From positions 1-64,000 of the forward strand of contig NZ_QIBX01000008.1 of NCBI RefSeq assembly GCF_003725995.1: a DNA stretch of 64,000 nucleotides, written 5' to 3'. Under the pieces are notes generated by a model that was not told the DNA's origin, did no database searches, and saw only the letters and a list, made by a program, of their open reading frames with translations. This stretch comes from Slackia equolifaciens. GTDB taxonomy: Bacteria; Actinomycetota; Coriobacteriia; Coriobacteriales; Eggerthellaceae. Both the position numbers and the translations under genes were made by a program. Shown here in pieces: positions 9,137 to 17,760 of the stretch. Numbering within the stretch: position 1 is the first letter of the stretch; every line of letters starts with the position of its first letter.

Positions 9137-9331
9137 ATGATTTATAAAGACAAACATACCCGGCGCACAGACGCGCAACCCAAAAGGACGAGTCTTGCAA
9201 CATGTGGCGTTGTCATCGCCGTTCTTGCCATCGCGTGCGCCCTCATTGCGTTGGGCATCTTGGGCGAAGCACCGCATGATGTGTGGCAACGAGCCGCCAT
9301 GGTGTGCTATGAGTGCATAGGGATTGGCTGA
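9137..9331 (+). CDS. CD1871A-family CXXC motif small membrane protein
   Basis: 64 aa. A basic N-terminus (residues 1-19) is followed by one membrane helix (~20-42) and a short tail ending in MVCYECIGIG, where the CxxC and the terminal Gly-Ile-Gly match the small CD1871A-type family. This family is typically found with the same two partners seen here, a NapH-like ferredoxin and a TlpA-like thioredoxin. Its biochemical role is unknown; the CxxC suggests thiol or metal redox chemistry. The gene probably starts leaderless. It overlaps the next gene by TGATG. Confidence 0.75.
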   Translation: MIYKDKHTRRTDAQPKRTSLATCGVVIAVLAIACALIALGILGEAPHDVWQRAAMVCYECIGIG

Positions 9332-10254
9332 TGGCGGACGGGAACAACAAGGGACGCTCGGGTAAGGGGCCGGGGGCCAAAAGGCACCTGATTCAGCTCT
9401 TGGCCGCCCTCCTCTACAACCTCGATTTTCAGAGCATCGCAACCCTTTCGGTGGGACGTGCGCCTTCGAAAAGCGTATGCGCGCCTGGCCTGCATTGCTA
9501 TTCGTGCCCGGGAGCCGCAGCCGCCTGCCCCATCGGATCGCTGCAACAGGCATTCGCCTCCTCGTCGCTTCCCATGGGATTCTATGTGGGTGGCACGCTC
9601 CTTGCATTTGGCGCATTAGCGGGTCGCACTATTTGCGGCTGGGCGTGCCCGTTCGGGTTTTTGCAGGACATGCTCGACAAGCTGGGGCGGGCTTTGCATA
9701 TCCCCGAGGTGCGCAAAGGCACATGGAGCCGAAGGCTCTCGTGGTTCAAATACGTCATGCTCGCCCTGGTGATCGCAGGGCCCTTGATCACGCTCGCGAA
9801 CGACGGCCTGGGCAAGCCCCTCTTCTGCTCGCTGGTATGCCCCGCCGGAACGCTACCCGGCATAGCGCTCGTGGCCTCGAGCCCTTCGCTTCAGGGCATG
9901 GTAGGGCTTTTATTCTCTTGGAAAGTGAGCCTGCTGCTTGCCCTTGTAACAGCCGCCCTGTTTCTATATCGACCATTTTGTCGATTCCTTTGCCCGCTAG
10001 GCGCGCTTTACGGATTCTTCAATCGCTTCTGCGTTTTGAGGTATGTCGTAGACGCTACCGCGTGCACCAACTGCGGCGCATGCGTAGAGACATGCCGTAT
10101 GGACGTTAGGCAAGTGAGCGACCGCGAATGCATCCAATGCGGAGCGTGCAAAGACGCCTGTGAATTCGGAGCCATCCGGTTTAGCGTCGGCATGCGCAAG
10201 CGCGACGCTTCACCGCAAGCCCCATCAGTCGAAAGGACCCATCATGACGAATAA
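9331..10254 (+). CDS. 4Fe-4S binding membrane ferredoxin (NapH/polyferredoxin-like)
   Basis: 307 aa. About 4-5 membrane segments. Cysteine-rich segments include CAPGLHCYSCPGAAAACPIG near the start and the NapH-type CGWACPFG, CSLVCPAG and CRFLCPLG motifs. The C-terminal domain has two 4Fe-4S clusters (CTNCGACVETC and CIQCGACKDAC). It probably passes electrons across or along the membrane, likely to the TlpA-like protein encoded next. The start at 9331 overlaps the upstream stop (TGATG), so it is translationally coupled. The 3' end overlaps the next gene by 11 bp. Confidence 0.88.
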   Translation: MADGNNKGRSGKGPGAKRHLIQLLAALLYNLDFQSIATLSVGRAPSKSVCAPGLHCYSCPGAAAACPIGSLQQAFASSSLPMGFYVGGTLLAFGALAGRTICGWACPFGFLQDMLDKLGRALHIPEVRKGTWSRRLSWFKYVMLALVIAGPLITLANDGLGKPLFCSLVCPAGTLPGIALVASSPSLQGMVGLLFSWKVSLLLALVTAALFLYRPFCRFLCPLGALYGFFNRFCVLRYVVDATACTNCGACVETCRMDVRQVSDRECIQCGACKDACEFGAIRFSVGMRKRDASPQAPSVERTHHDE

Positions 10255-10849
10255 CGAGCAGAATCGAAAGGCCGGCAGCGCCAACCCTAAAATCATCCTC
10301 GCCGCAGTCGCCGTAGTGCTCGTGGTGGCGTTCATCGTGATCTCCCAATTCACGGGAGGAAACGCGTCACAGAACGATGATTATGACGGCATGGGTTCAC
10401 GCACGCAAAGCTCCCAAGCCGCGAGCGATTCGAGCTCTTCCGAAGCGCCCGACGTGACGCTGAACCTCGTTGACGGCACGCAGAAACAGCTTTCCGAATC
10501 ACGAGGACACGTGGTCATCTTGAGCTTCTGGGCCACCTGGTGCCCCTACTGCATCGAAGAGATGCCCGACATCCAAAAAATCACGGAGGATTATGAAGGC
10601 GTAGAGGCAATTCTGGTGAATTGCGGCGAAGACGCGCAAACCGTGGAAGATTTCATGGCGGAGAATTCCTATGATTTTACGTGGGCGCTTGACGAGGATT
10701 ACGCAGTACAGAGCACCTACCCCACCAGCGGTATTCCGTATACCCTGGTCATCGACGCAGAGGGTAACGTGGTGCAAGCGTTCAGCGGATCGAAAGCCAG
10801 CGGCATGTACAACGATTTCGCCGCAGCCGTAGAAGAGGCGATGGAGTAA
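10244..10849 (+). CDS. TlpA/ResA-like thiol-disulfide oxidoreductase
   Basis: 201 aa. One N-terminal membrane anchor (~residues 17-37) and an extracytoplasmic thioredoxin domain with the active site WATWCPYCIEEMP. The cis-Pro is in TSGIPYTLVID. A Ser-rich linker joins the two. Likely reduces or oxidises exported thiols, for example during haem attachment to the many cytochromes of this organism; that is inference. The ATG at 10244 has AAAGGA before it. It ends the three-gene redox operon before a strong terminator. Confidence 0.88.
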   Translation: MTNNEQNRKAGSANPKIILAAVAVVLVVAFIVISQFTGGNASQNDDYDGMGSRTQSSQAASDSSSSEAPDVTLNLVDGTQKQLSESRGHVVILSFWATWCPYCIEEMPDIQKITEDYEGVEAILVNCGEDAQTVEDFMAENSYDFTWALDEDYAVQSTYPTSGIPYTLVIDAEGNVVQAFSGSKASGMYNDFAAAVEEAME

Positions 10850-10872
10850 CGGAGCCCCATACCGTCCTCAAA

Positions 10873-10912
10873 CAAAACGAGCTCCCGCCATTTGGGAGCT
10901 CGTTTTGCGTAG
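10873..10912 (+). terminator. Terminator of the redox operon
   Basis: A 13-bp perfect stem (AAAACGAGCTCCC / GGGAGCTCGTTTT) with a 7-nt loop and flanking A and T runs on both strands, so it may work in both directions. Confidence 0.9.
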
Positions 10913-10957
10913 AAAGCCTTCGAGTCGCTAGACGGAACAACGAGCGGGTGCGGGGTG

Positions 10958-11159
10958 TGTCGCATTGGCCCACCGCAGCCCCAGCGAACAGGCCAGTGGC
11001 CTGCTCAGTCTCAAACTATGCGCCCGAGAGGGTGCGTGCCGCTTGGCGGCACCGCACGGGCCGAAGGGAGCAGAAGGGCCAAGATGGCGTGCACCGCCCG
11101 GGCAACGTCGCATTGCCTGCTTGGGGGTTCTGCCGGCTGGCAAGCCGGCAGAACGAACA
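10958..11159. repeat. Hairpin-rich intergenic repeat, copy B
   Basis: About 200 bp immediately after the purH stop codon, similar to 4975-5152. A strong stem (GTTCTGCCGGC/GCCGGCAGAAC) begins 5 nt after the stop. The distal end has the shared block GCAGCCCCAGCGAACAGG followed by CCTG. No gene is present. Confidence 0.6.
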
Positions 11160-12755
11160 CTAGTGACGGAAGTGGCGGTGCCCGGTGAACACCATGGCGA
11201 TGCCATGCTCGTCGCACGCCTGGATGCTCTCCTCGTCGCGAACACTGCCGCCGGGCTGGATGATGGCGGTCACGCCAAAGCTCGCCAGCGTGTCGATATT
11301 GTCGCGGAACGGGAAGAACGCGTCGGATGCTGCAACCAGGCCCGTAGCCTCAACGCCCATGCGCTCGCACGCTTCATGTGCGCGCTCGCACGCCAGACGC
11401 GCGGAATCCACACGGTTGGGCTGACCGGGGCCCATGCCGATGCCGGCATGATTCTTGGACACCAGAATGGCGTTGGACTTCACGCCCTTGCACACCTTCC
11501 ACGCAAACAGCAGCTCGTGCATCTCGTCATCGGTGGGCTTGCGCTTGGTGGGCACGGTGAACTCAGCGGGGTCCTCGTTCACGCGATCCACGCACTGGGC
11601 CAGCATGCCGCCGTCAACGCTGCGGAACTCGATCGCCGCGGGCGCATCCACACCGCCGGTGCGCAGCACGCGCAGGTTCTTCTTCTGCTGAAGAAGCTCG
11701 AGCGCCGCCGGCTCGTAAGAGGGCGCAATAAGCACCTCGACGAACTGCTTGTTGGCGTTCATGTGCTCGATCATCTCGAGCGTTACCTCCACGTTTGCCG
11801 CAATGATGCCGCCAAACGCGCTCTTGGGATCGCATGCGAACGCCTTGTCGTAGGCCTCGGCGACGGTGGCCGCCACGGCGCTGCCGCAGGGGTTCTGGTG
11901 CTTAAGGATAACCACTGCAGGCTCGTCGAACTCGCGCACGAGCGACCAGCAGGCATCGGTATCCAGAATGTTGTTGTACGAGAGCTCCTTGCCGTTGAGC
12001 TGCTCGGCGTTCACCAGGCTGTGCTCGCTAGCGAAATCGTCCAGACGGTAGAACGCAGCGGTCTGATGCGGGTTCTCGCCGTAGCGCAGGCCTTGCTGCT
12101 TGACCAGATGGAGGTCACATTCCGCCGGAGGCTCGGTAGGCCACGCCACCCCTTCGCCCAGCTGGCCCTCAAGCCAGCGCGCAATGGCGCCGTCGTAGGC
12201 GTTGGTGGTTTGGAACACGCGAAGCGCCAGCTTGCGGCGGGTTTCCAGCGTAGTGCATCCGTCGTTGGCGCGCATCTCCTCGAGGATGGCGTCATAGCTG
12301 GCGGGATCGGTGACCACCGCAACGGAAGCATGATTCTTCGCCGCAGAACGCAGCATGGAGGGGCCTCCGATGTCGATGTTCTCAATGCAGGTATCGAAAT
12401 CGGCGCCGGACTCGACCGTTTTTTCAAACGCGTAGAGGTTGACCACCACCATGTCGATCATGCCGATGCCGTGCTCCTCGGCCTGGCGCATATGCTCGGG
12501 ATTGTCGCGCTTGGCAAGCAGGCCGCCGTGCACCTTGGGATGAAGCGTCTTGACGCGACCGTCCATCATCTCGGGGAAGCCGGTCAGATCGTCGATAGGA
12601 CGAACGGGAACGCCCGCCGCCTCAATCGCCTTTGCCGTGCCGCCCGTGGACACGATTTCAACGCCGAACTCATCATGGAGCGCCTTCGCGAATTCAGCCA
12701 CGCCGGTTTTATCCGTGACCGATACGAGCGCCCGCTTGATTTGGGGATTTCCCAT
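11160..12755 (-). CDS. purH: Bifunctional AICAR formyltransferase / IMP cyclohydrolase
   Basis: 531 aa, the usual length. Carries out the last two steps of de novo IMP synthesis. N-terminal IMP cyclohydrolase domain (~1-200: [40 protein letters not shown]). C-terminal formyltransferase domain ([34 protein letters not shown]). The ATG at 12755 gives the standard N-terminus and has a purine-rich site upstream. A TATAAT box lies at 12799-12804. The other pur genes of the window (purF-M-N) are 1.7 kb away on the same strand. Confidence 0.95.
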   Translation of the reverse strand: MGNPQIKRALVSVTDKTGVAEFAKALHDEFGVEIVSTGGTAKAIEAAGVPVRPIDDLTGFPEMMDGRVKTLHPKVHGGLLAKRDNPEHMRQAEEHGIGMIDMVVVNLYAFEKTVESGADFDTCIENIDIGGPSMLRSAAKNHASVAVVTDPASYDAILEEMRANDGCTTLETRRKLALRVFQTTNAYDGAIARWLEGQLGEGVAWPTEPPAECDLHLVKQQGLRYGENPHQTAAFYRLDDFASEHSLVNAEQLNGKELSYNNILDTDACWSLVREFDEPAVVILKHQNPCGSAVAATVAEAYDKAFACDPKSAFGGIIAANVEVTLEMIEHMNANKQFVEVLIAPSYEPAALELLQQKKNLRVLRTGGVDAPAAIEFRSVDGGMLAQCVDRVNEDPAEFTVPTKRKPTDDEMHELLFAWKVCKGVKSNAILVSKNHAGIGMGPGQPNRVDSARLACERAHEACERMGVEATGLVAASDAFFPFRDNIDTLASFGVTAIIQPGGSVRDEESIQACDEHGIAMVFTGHRHFRH

Positions 12756-12798
12756 GCCGCCGCCTTCCCTTCTTGATTGTGATTGCTCTGACCCCACG

Positions 12799-12804
12799 AT
12801 TATA
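12799..12804 (-). promoter_or_regulatory. -10 box of purH
   Basis: TATAAT on the minus strand, 43 bp before the purH start. The -35 region is weak. Transcription would start near 12792. Confidence 0.5.
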
Positions 12805-12931
12805 CGCGGTGAGCAGGCTCAGAAACGGCGCAGCGCACCAGTGCGCGAAAAAGCCCCATGTGCGGTGCACGGAGACACGACAGCATAAAGGAGCGAACAT
12901 AAACACCGGGCGCATTTCCATTGATACAAAA

Positions 12932-12964
12932 TTGACCTGGAAATATTAGCTATCACCAGGTCAA
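12932..12964. promoter_or_regulatory. 9-bp inverted repeat upstream of purH
   Basis: TTGACCTGG and CCAGGTCAA are perfect inverted repeats around a 15-bp AT-rich centre. They lie in the 270-bp region between xdhC-like 3' end and purH. Could be an operator for purH or the 3' structure of the upstream gene. Confidence 0.4.
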
Positions 12965-13025
12965 CAAACACTTATAAGATTTTAGATTGACGTTTCACCA
13001 CGAAGAGCCGCCGATGGCATAGCGT

Positions 13026-14006
13026 TTACCACACATCGCCCTCATGCTTGGCGCGAGCCTCTTCGCTGTAGCGCTGGCGATAGCGCACGTCCACGAGCTC
13101 GGCCACGATGGCGATGGCCAGCTCTGCGGGCGTTTTGGCGCCGAACTTCAGCCCAATCGGGCGCTTGACGCCATCCCATTGTTCCTCGGTCATGCCTTCC
13201 TGGATGCATAGGTCATGCACGCGATTGTTTTTGCCTTTGCAGCCCATCATGCCCACATAATGCACGCCGTGGCGCACCGCCCACAGGCAGCTCTCGGGAT
13301 CGTGCATGTGACCGCGCGTGAGCACGCACACGTAGTCATCCTGCGACGGGGCATGCGAATCGAGCTCATCGAAGGAATTGAGCAGCGTGCGTTCGGCATC
13401 TGGGAAGCGCGCTTCAGAGAGGTAGCTCGCATCATCGTCGATCACCTCCACATCAAAGCCTACGTGATGAGCAAGCGCAGCAACCTCCACGGCAACGTCG
13501 CTCGCACCGGCAAGCCACACCTTCACGGAATCGAACAGCTGCGTCGACACCCAGGTGAGCCCTTCGAACTGATCGTTGTGCATGGAGGGGCCGCGCGTGA
13601 CATCCTTCATCTGGAAGAGGTCGCGCGGAGAGCACGGGCGGCCTGCAACGACCTCTTTGGCGTCGTTGCAGAAAAACACCAGATCGCACCCGTCGGCGCT
13701 ACCTACGTCGCCGTACTTCTTGGTGACTTCGTTATCCACGTTAGCCTGCGCGGCGGCGGCATCGGTTACCACCTTGAAGCCGATCCAGGCCATATCGCCT
13801 TCGTCCATGGCGCGGGCGGCGCGCTCGAACACGCAGGCATCTTCCGGACCGAGCGACGCGGCGATGCGCGCAAGCGCCTCGGGCGAGGTGCGCGGATCTT
13901 CACTGGCAGCCTCGGCAGAAAAGCACGGGAAATCTTCAGGGCTCAGTTCAGGCGTGCAGCCGGCCTTCAGGTCTTCAGCAATCGCAAGCAACGTATTTCG
14001 AAGCAT
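13026..14006 (-). CDS. XdhC/CoxI-family protein
   Basis: 326 aa. The C-terminal half is the XdhC Rossmann domain (VWLAGASDVAVEVAALAHHVG, ARFPDA, YVCVLTRGHMHDPESCLWA, YVGMMGCKGKNNRV, PIGLKFGAKTPAELAIAIVAEL). The N-terminal half holds the family's early domain. XdhC proteins help load or sulfurate molybdenum cofactor for xanthine-dehydrogenase-type enzymes; no such enzyme is encoded nearby. The ATG at 14006 has a GAGGGAG site. Located between purine genes, which fits a purine-related role. Confidence 0.85.
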   Translation of the reverse strand: MLRNTLLAIAEDLKAGCTPELSPEDFPCFSAEAASEDPRTSPEALARIAASLGPEDACVFERAARAMDEGDMAWIGFKVVTDAAAAQANVDNEVTKKYGDVGSADGCDLVFFCNDAKEVVAGRPCSPRDLFQMKDVTRGPSMHNDQFEGLTWVSTQLFDSVKVWLAGASDVAVEVAALAHHVGFDVEVIDDDASYLSEARFPDAERTLLNSFDELDSHAPSQDDYVCVLTRGHMHDPESCLWAVRHGVHYVGMMGCKGKNNRVHDLCIQEGMTEEQWDGVKRPIGLKFGAKTPAELAIAIVAELVDVRYRQRYSEEARAKHEGDVW

Positions 14007-14037
14007 TGCGCATCTCCCTCTATTCGATAATCCACTA

Positions 14038-14064
14038 CTCAACCGGCTTTGGGGCGTTCAATAC
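14038..14064. repeat. 27-bp direct repeat, copy 1 (ends in GTTCAATAC)
   Basis: Shares 24 of 27 positions with 14153-14179. Both end in the 9-mer GTTCAATAC, which recurs at 14315 and, inverted, at 14359. Lies just upstream of the xdhC-like gene. Confidence 0.6.
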
Positions 14065-14070
14065 GCGCGC

Positions 14071-14114
14071 TGCCGATGCGCTCGCCTTGCGTTGCCGATG
14101 CGCTCGCCTTGTAT
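14071..14114. repeat. Two tandem 22-bp units
   Basis: TGCCGATGCGCTCGCCTTG plus three bases is repeated twice head to tail, then TGCCG begins a third partial unit. Confidence 0.6.
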
Positions 14115-14152
14115 TGCCGCTCAAGTGCTTGCCTACAACGGACCCAAGCGAG

Positions 14153-14179
14153 CTCAACTGGCCTTGGAGCGTTCAATAC
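14153..14179. repeat. 27-bp direct repeat, copy 2
   Basis: Second copy of the 14038-14064 unit, followed by TTACATTGAGCG, which resembles the sequence after the third GTTCAATAC (TTAATTCAAGCG). Confidence 0.6.
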
Positions 14180-14313
14180 TTACATTGAGCGATACGCGTT
14201 GGCGAATAACGCAAGAATTGAACTCTTTTTGAACTGGCTTCATTTCAGCAAACGGCAAAACACCAGGTCACAGTTTTCCAATGAGCGAAAAAGCCGGAAT
14301 TGCACGCCACCGC

Positions 14314-14368
14314 AGTTCAATACTTAATTCAAGCGAAGACGAACTGCATTTGCTGTAAGTATTGAACT
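14314..14368. repeat. 13-bp perfect inverted repeat with 29-bp spacer
   Basis: AGTTCAATACTTA (14314-14326) and TAAGTATTGAACT (14356-14368) are perfect inverted repeats. They lie 50 bp after the purN stop and far upstream of the xdhC-like gene. They could be a 3' hairpin or a two-site operator. Confidence 0.6.
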
Positions 14369-14418
14369 CAACGGATGCCGGCGCGTCAAGTTCACGCTGG
14401 AACCTGCGCGCGGCATGG

Positions 14419-15027
14419 TTATGAAATATGCACCTTGCGATCGTCGCCTACGCTTACGCGACCGGCGGCTATCCAGCGCAGCACCTCAGGGTACAGCTCA
14501 TGCTCCACGGCATGGATTTTTTCCTCGAGCGACTCCAACGTGTCGTCCTCGGCAATGTCAACCGCACGCTGCGCCACGATGGGGCCCTTATCGTATTCGG
14601 CGTTGGCGAAGTGCACGGTAACGCCCGTCACCTTCACGCCCGCATCGAAAGCGTCGCGGATGGCGTGCGCGCCCTTGAACGAAGGCAGCAACGCAGGATG
14701 CAGGTTGAGCACGCGATCGGGGAACGCCACCAGCACCGCCTCGCCGAGCATGCGCATATAGCCTGCCATGACCACGTAGTCACAACCCGCATGTACAAGC
14801 TCGGTGGCGATGACCTCGTTGGCGATATCGGGGTCGGCATAGACATCCTTGGACAGCGCGATGGTTTGAATGCCCGCTTCTTTGGCGCGCACCAGGCCGT
14901 ACGCATCGGGACGGCTGGAGATAACCACGCGGATTTCCGCATCAAGCGAGCCCTCCGCGATCGCATCGATGATCGCCTGCAGATTGGTTCCCGATCCCGA
15001 AATAAGAACGCCCAGTTTGACTGTCAT
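14419..15027 (-). CDS. purN: Phosphoribosylglycinamide formyltransferase
   Basis: 202 aa. Third step of purine synthesis, N10-formyl-THF dependent. Family motifs: LGVLISGSGTNLQAII at the N-terminus, YVVMAGYMRML, LNLHPALLPSFKGAHAI (catalytic Asn/His region) and VTGVTVHFANAEYDKGPIVAQ with the catalytic Asp nearby. The ATG at 15027 has a CGGAG site. It follows purM on the same strand, but a terminator hairpin (15169-15199) separates them, so it may have its own promoter. Confidence 0.94.
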   Translation of the reverse strand: MTVKLGVLISGSGTNLQAIIDAIAEGSLDAEIRVVISSRPDAYGLVRAKEAGIQTIALSKDVYADPDIANEVIATELVHAGCDYVVMAGYMRMLGEAVLVAFPDRVLNLHPALLPSFKGAHAIRDAFDAGVKVTGVTVHFANAEYDKGPIVAQRAVDIAEDDTLESLEEKIHAVEHELYPEVLRWIAAGRVSVGDDRKVHIS

Positions 15028-15168
15028 GTGCATCTCCGTTCATGATTGCCGCAAAGCGGCCCTCGCTATGGCTGAGCATATTATCGCCCATGTTGGTATT
15101 CGCATGCCAATGAGGCGGATGGAATGGGATTCGCGCCGCAAATGGGCACAAACGGCATTCCTATGCGA

Positions 15169-15199
15169 AAAAGGGTGAACGACTCGCGTCCACCCTTTT
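15169..15199 (-). terminator. Terminator after purM
   Basis: The stem AAAAGGGTG/CACCCTTTT on the minus strand is followed by TTTCG, about 20 bp after the purM stop. It may act as a partial terminator before purN. Confidence 0.7.
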
Positions 15200-15219
15200 G
15201 GCTGCATCGTATTGCGCCT

Positions 15220-16269
15220 CTACTTTTGGTACTTGACCTCGCCCTTGCCCGGCACAATCTCGCCGATGACCAGCGGGTCCTCGCCGTCTTCGCGCAGCTG
15301 CGCCATAACGGCGTCCACCTGGGAAGCGTCCACAATCAACGCCATACCGATACCCAGGTTGAAGGTCTTGAGCGCTTCTTCGCGCGTGAGCCCCGCGGCA
15401 TCCACCGCCATCTGCACGATGGGCGGCACCGGCCAAGATGCATCATCCACCAAGGCGTCCAACGTGCTCGGCAGCGCGCGATTGAGGTTCTCGGTCATAC
15501 CGCCGCCGGTAATGTGAGCAAGTGCATGCACCGCACCCGGCAGTGCGCACAGGCAGGAGAGCACGGGCTTCACGTAGATGCGCGTGGGGGCCAGCATGGC
15601 CTCGCCCAGACTTACGCCGCCCAGCTCAGGCGGGCAGGCGGCCAGATCCTCGGGCGTCTTGCCCTCCACCATGACCTTGCGCACGAGCGAATAGCCGTTG
15701 GAGTGAAAGCCGCTTGACTTAAGGCCGATGATCACATCGCCCTCGCACACCTTTTCGGGGCCGATCATCTTGGGACGATCAACCACGCCCACGGTGAAGC
15801 CGGACAGATCGTAATCATCGGGATCCATCACGCCGGGATGCTCCGCCATCTCGCCGCCGATGAGCGCGCAGCCCGCCTGCCGGCAGCCCTCGGCGATGCC
15901 GCCCACCACAGTTGCCACATGCTTCTTGCGCAATTTGCCGATGGCGATGTAGTCCAGGAAAAACAGGGGTTCGGCGCCGGCGGCCAGAATATCGTTCACG
16001 CACATGGCAACCAGGTCGATGCCCACCGTGTCATGCTTGCCCAAAAGCTGTGCGAGCTTGAGCTTGGTGCCCACGCCGTCGGTTCCGGAGATGAGGATGG
16101 GGTCCTCCATGCCCTTGAAGGCTGCGGCGCTGAACAGACCGCCAAACCCGCCGATATCGCCGATGACCTCGGGGCGATAGGTGGAATGCACCGCCTCTTT
16201 GATGGCGTCTACCGCAGCGGCGCCCTCTTGGATGTCAACGCCGGCATCGGCATACGTGATCTGGCTCAT
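15220..16269 (-). CDS. purM: Phosphoribosylformylglycinamidine cyclo-ligase (AIR synthetase)
   Basis: 349 aa, normal length. Motifs: GGFGGLFS near residues 41-48, LISGTDGVGTKLKLA, HDTVGIDLVAMCVNDILAAGAEPLFFLDY, and GGEMAEHPGV, all typical of the AIR synthetase ATP-binding fold. The start is 3 bp after the purF stop with a GAAAGGGG site, so purF and purM form an operon. Confidence 0.95.
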   Translation of the reverse strand: MSQITYADAGVDIQEGAAAVDAIKEAVHSTYRPEVIGDIGGFGGLFSAAAFKGMEDPILISGTDGVGTKLKLAQLLGKHDTVGIDLVAMCVNDILAAGAEPLFFLDYIAIGKLRKKHVATVVGGIAEGCRQAGCALIGGEMAEHPGVMDPDDYDLSGFTVGVVDRPKMIGPEKVCEGDVIIGLKSSGFHSNGYSLVRKVMVEGKTPEDLAACPPELGGVSLGEAMLAPTRIYVKPVLSCLCALPGAVHALAHITGGGMTENLNRALPSTLDALVDDASWPVPPIVQMAVDAAGLTREEALKTFNLGIGMALIVDASQVDAVMAQLREDGEDPLVIGEIVPGKGEVKYQK

Positions 16270-16272
16270 GAC

Positions 16273-17718
16273 TTATTCCCCTTTCGTCAGAAACGCGGTC
16301 TTGGTGATGGATTCGGGCAGCGCCACGGGATACTCGCCCGTAAAGCACGCCTCGCAGAACGTCTTATGCTGGGCGTTTCCGCACGCTTCGCGCAGGCCCG
16401 CAAGCGAGATGAACGCCAGCGAATCGCACCCGATGAACGCGCACATTTCTTCATTGGTCATATTAGCAGCAATCAGCTGATCCTGCGTGGCGGTGTCGAT
16501 GCCGTAGAAGCACGGCCACATAACCTCGGGGCTCACGATGCGCAGGTGCACCTCTATAGCGCCCGCCGCACGCAGCATGCTCACGAGCTGCTTGGATGTA
16601 TTGCCGCGCACGATGCTGTCGTCGATGACCACGATGCGCTTGCCACGCAGCACGCTCGGCAGCGGGTTGAGCTTGATGCGGATGCCCATCTGGCGCATTT
16701 CCTGGGTGGGCTGGATGAACGTACGACCCACATAGCGGTTCTTCACGATGCCGTCGGTGAATTCGAGACCGCTCGCCTCGGCGTAGCCCAAAGCTCCCGG
16801 CACGCCGGAGTCAGGTACGCCCAGTACCAGATCGGCATCGACCGGAGCCTCGCGCGCCAGCACGCGGCCCATCGCGCGACGCGCCTGGTACACGCTCTGG
16901 CCGTCTATCACCGAATCGGGGCGGGCGAAATACACGTACTCGAAAATGCAGCCGCGCGGTTCGGCGGGCTGAACCGCTTGCAGCGTTGAGATGCCCGTCT
17001 CATTGATGCGGATGATCTCGCCGGGGTTCACGTCGCGCACGAACTCGGCGCCCACGATATCGAGGCCGCAGGTCTCCGACGACACCACCCAGCCGCGATC
17101 GCCGGGCAGCTTGCCCAAGCATAGCGGGCGGATGCCGTGCGGATCGCGGAAAGCGTAGAGCGCCGTAGGGCTGGCGAGCACCATGGCGTAGGCGCCCTCA
17201 ATGGTTTCCATGGCGCGCTGGATGCCGTCGGTCAGGTGATGGGTCTCGCGCGTCACGTAGCCGATGACCTGGCACGCCACCTCGCTATCGGTGTTGGAAC
17301 GGAACTGAACTCCCTTGGCAATGAGATCGGCTCGAATGCTGTTCGTGTTCACGAGGGTGCCGTTATGCGCGAGCGCAATGAGCACTTCGTCGATGGCGGA
17401 CATATGAGGCTGCGCGCTCATCCACGAGGCGCCTCCGCTGGTGGCATAGCGGCAATGGCCCACCGCGACGCGCCCCTTGAGCGCCGCGAGCGCGCTCTCG
17501 TCGAACACCTGCGTGACCAGCCCCAAATCCTTGGTAACGGTCACGGTTTCGCCATCGCCCACCGCGATACCCGCGCTCTCCTGGCCACGGTGCTGCAGCG
17601 CCTGCAAGCCGAAACACGTAAGCCTTGCAACATCGTCGGTCTGGGAATACACGCCGAATACCGCGCATTCCTCCTCGGGACGGTCCGGCGCCTCGCCGGG
17701 AAAGATGGACGTCGCCAC
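16273..17718 (-). CDS. purF: Amidophosphoribosyltransferase
   Basis: 481 aa. First committed step of purine synthesis. A 17-residue propeptide precedes the catalytic Cys (EEECAVFGVYS), which must be exposed by processing. N-terminal glutaminase domain (QHRGQESAGIAV, HNGTLVN), C-terminal phosphoribosyltransferase (VIDDSIVRGNTSKQ, the PRPP loop). C-terminal CNAQHKTFCEACFTGEYP suggests the Fe-S type of PurF, with Cys ligands near the end. The start codon is GTG at 17718 with GAGGG upstream. It lies 42 bp after the sortase gene and may be co-transcribed with it. Confidence 0.95.
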   Translation of the reverse strand: MATSIFPGEAPDRPEEECAVFGVYSQTDDVARLTCFGLQALQHRGQESAGIAVGDGETVTVTKDLGLVTQVFDESALAALKGRVAVGHCRYATSGGASWMSAQPHMSAIDEVLIALAHNGTLVNTNSIRADLIAKGVQFRSNTDSEVACQVIGYVTRETHHLTDGIQRAMETIEGAYAMVLASPTALYAFRDPHGIRPLCLGKLPGDRGWVVSSETCGLDIVGAEFVRDVNPGEIIRINETGISTLQAVQPAEPRGCIFEYVYFARPDSVIDGQSVYQARRAMGRVLAREAPVDADLVLGVPDSGVPGALGYAEASGLEFTDGIVKNRYVGRTFIQPTQEMRQMGIRIKLNPLPSVLRGKRIVVIDDSIVRGNTSKQLVSMLRAAGAIEVHLRIVSPEVMWPCFYGIDTATQDQLIAANMTNEEMCAFIGCDSLAFISLAGLREACGNAQHKTFCEACFTGEYPVALPESITKTAFLTKGE

Positions 17719-17760
17719 AGGTGTCTACCCTCTTTCTCTCTCAGATATCAAATAGGCGCG

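Noticed and set aside
10965-12776. Long open frame opposite purH
   Set aside because: It has no family features and starts in the non-coding repeat; purH is certain.
14038-14368. Integration site for a mobile element in the repeat cluster
   Set aside because: Repeats do not flank any extra genes and no recombinase is present.
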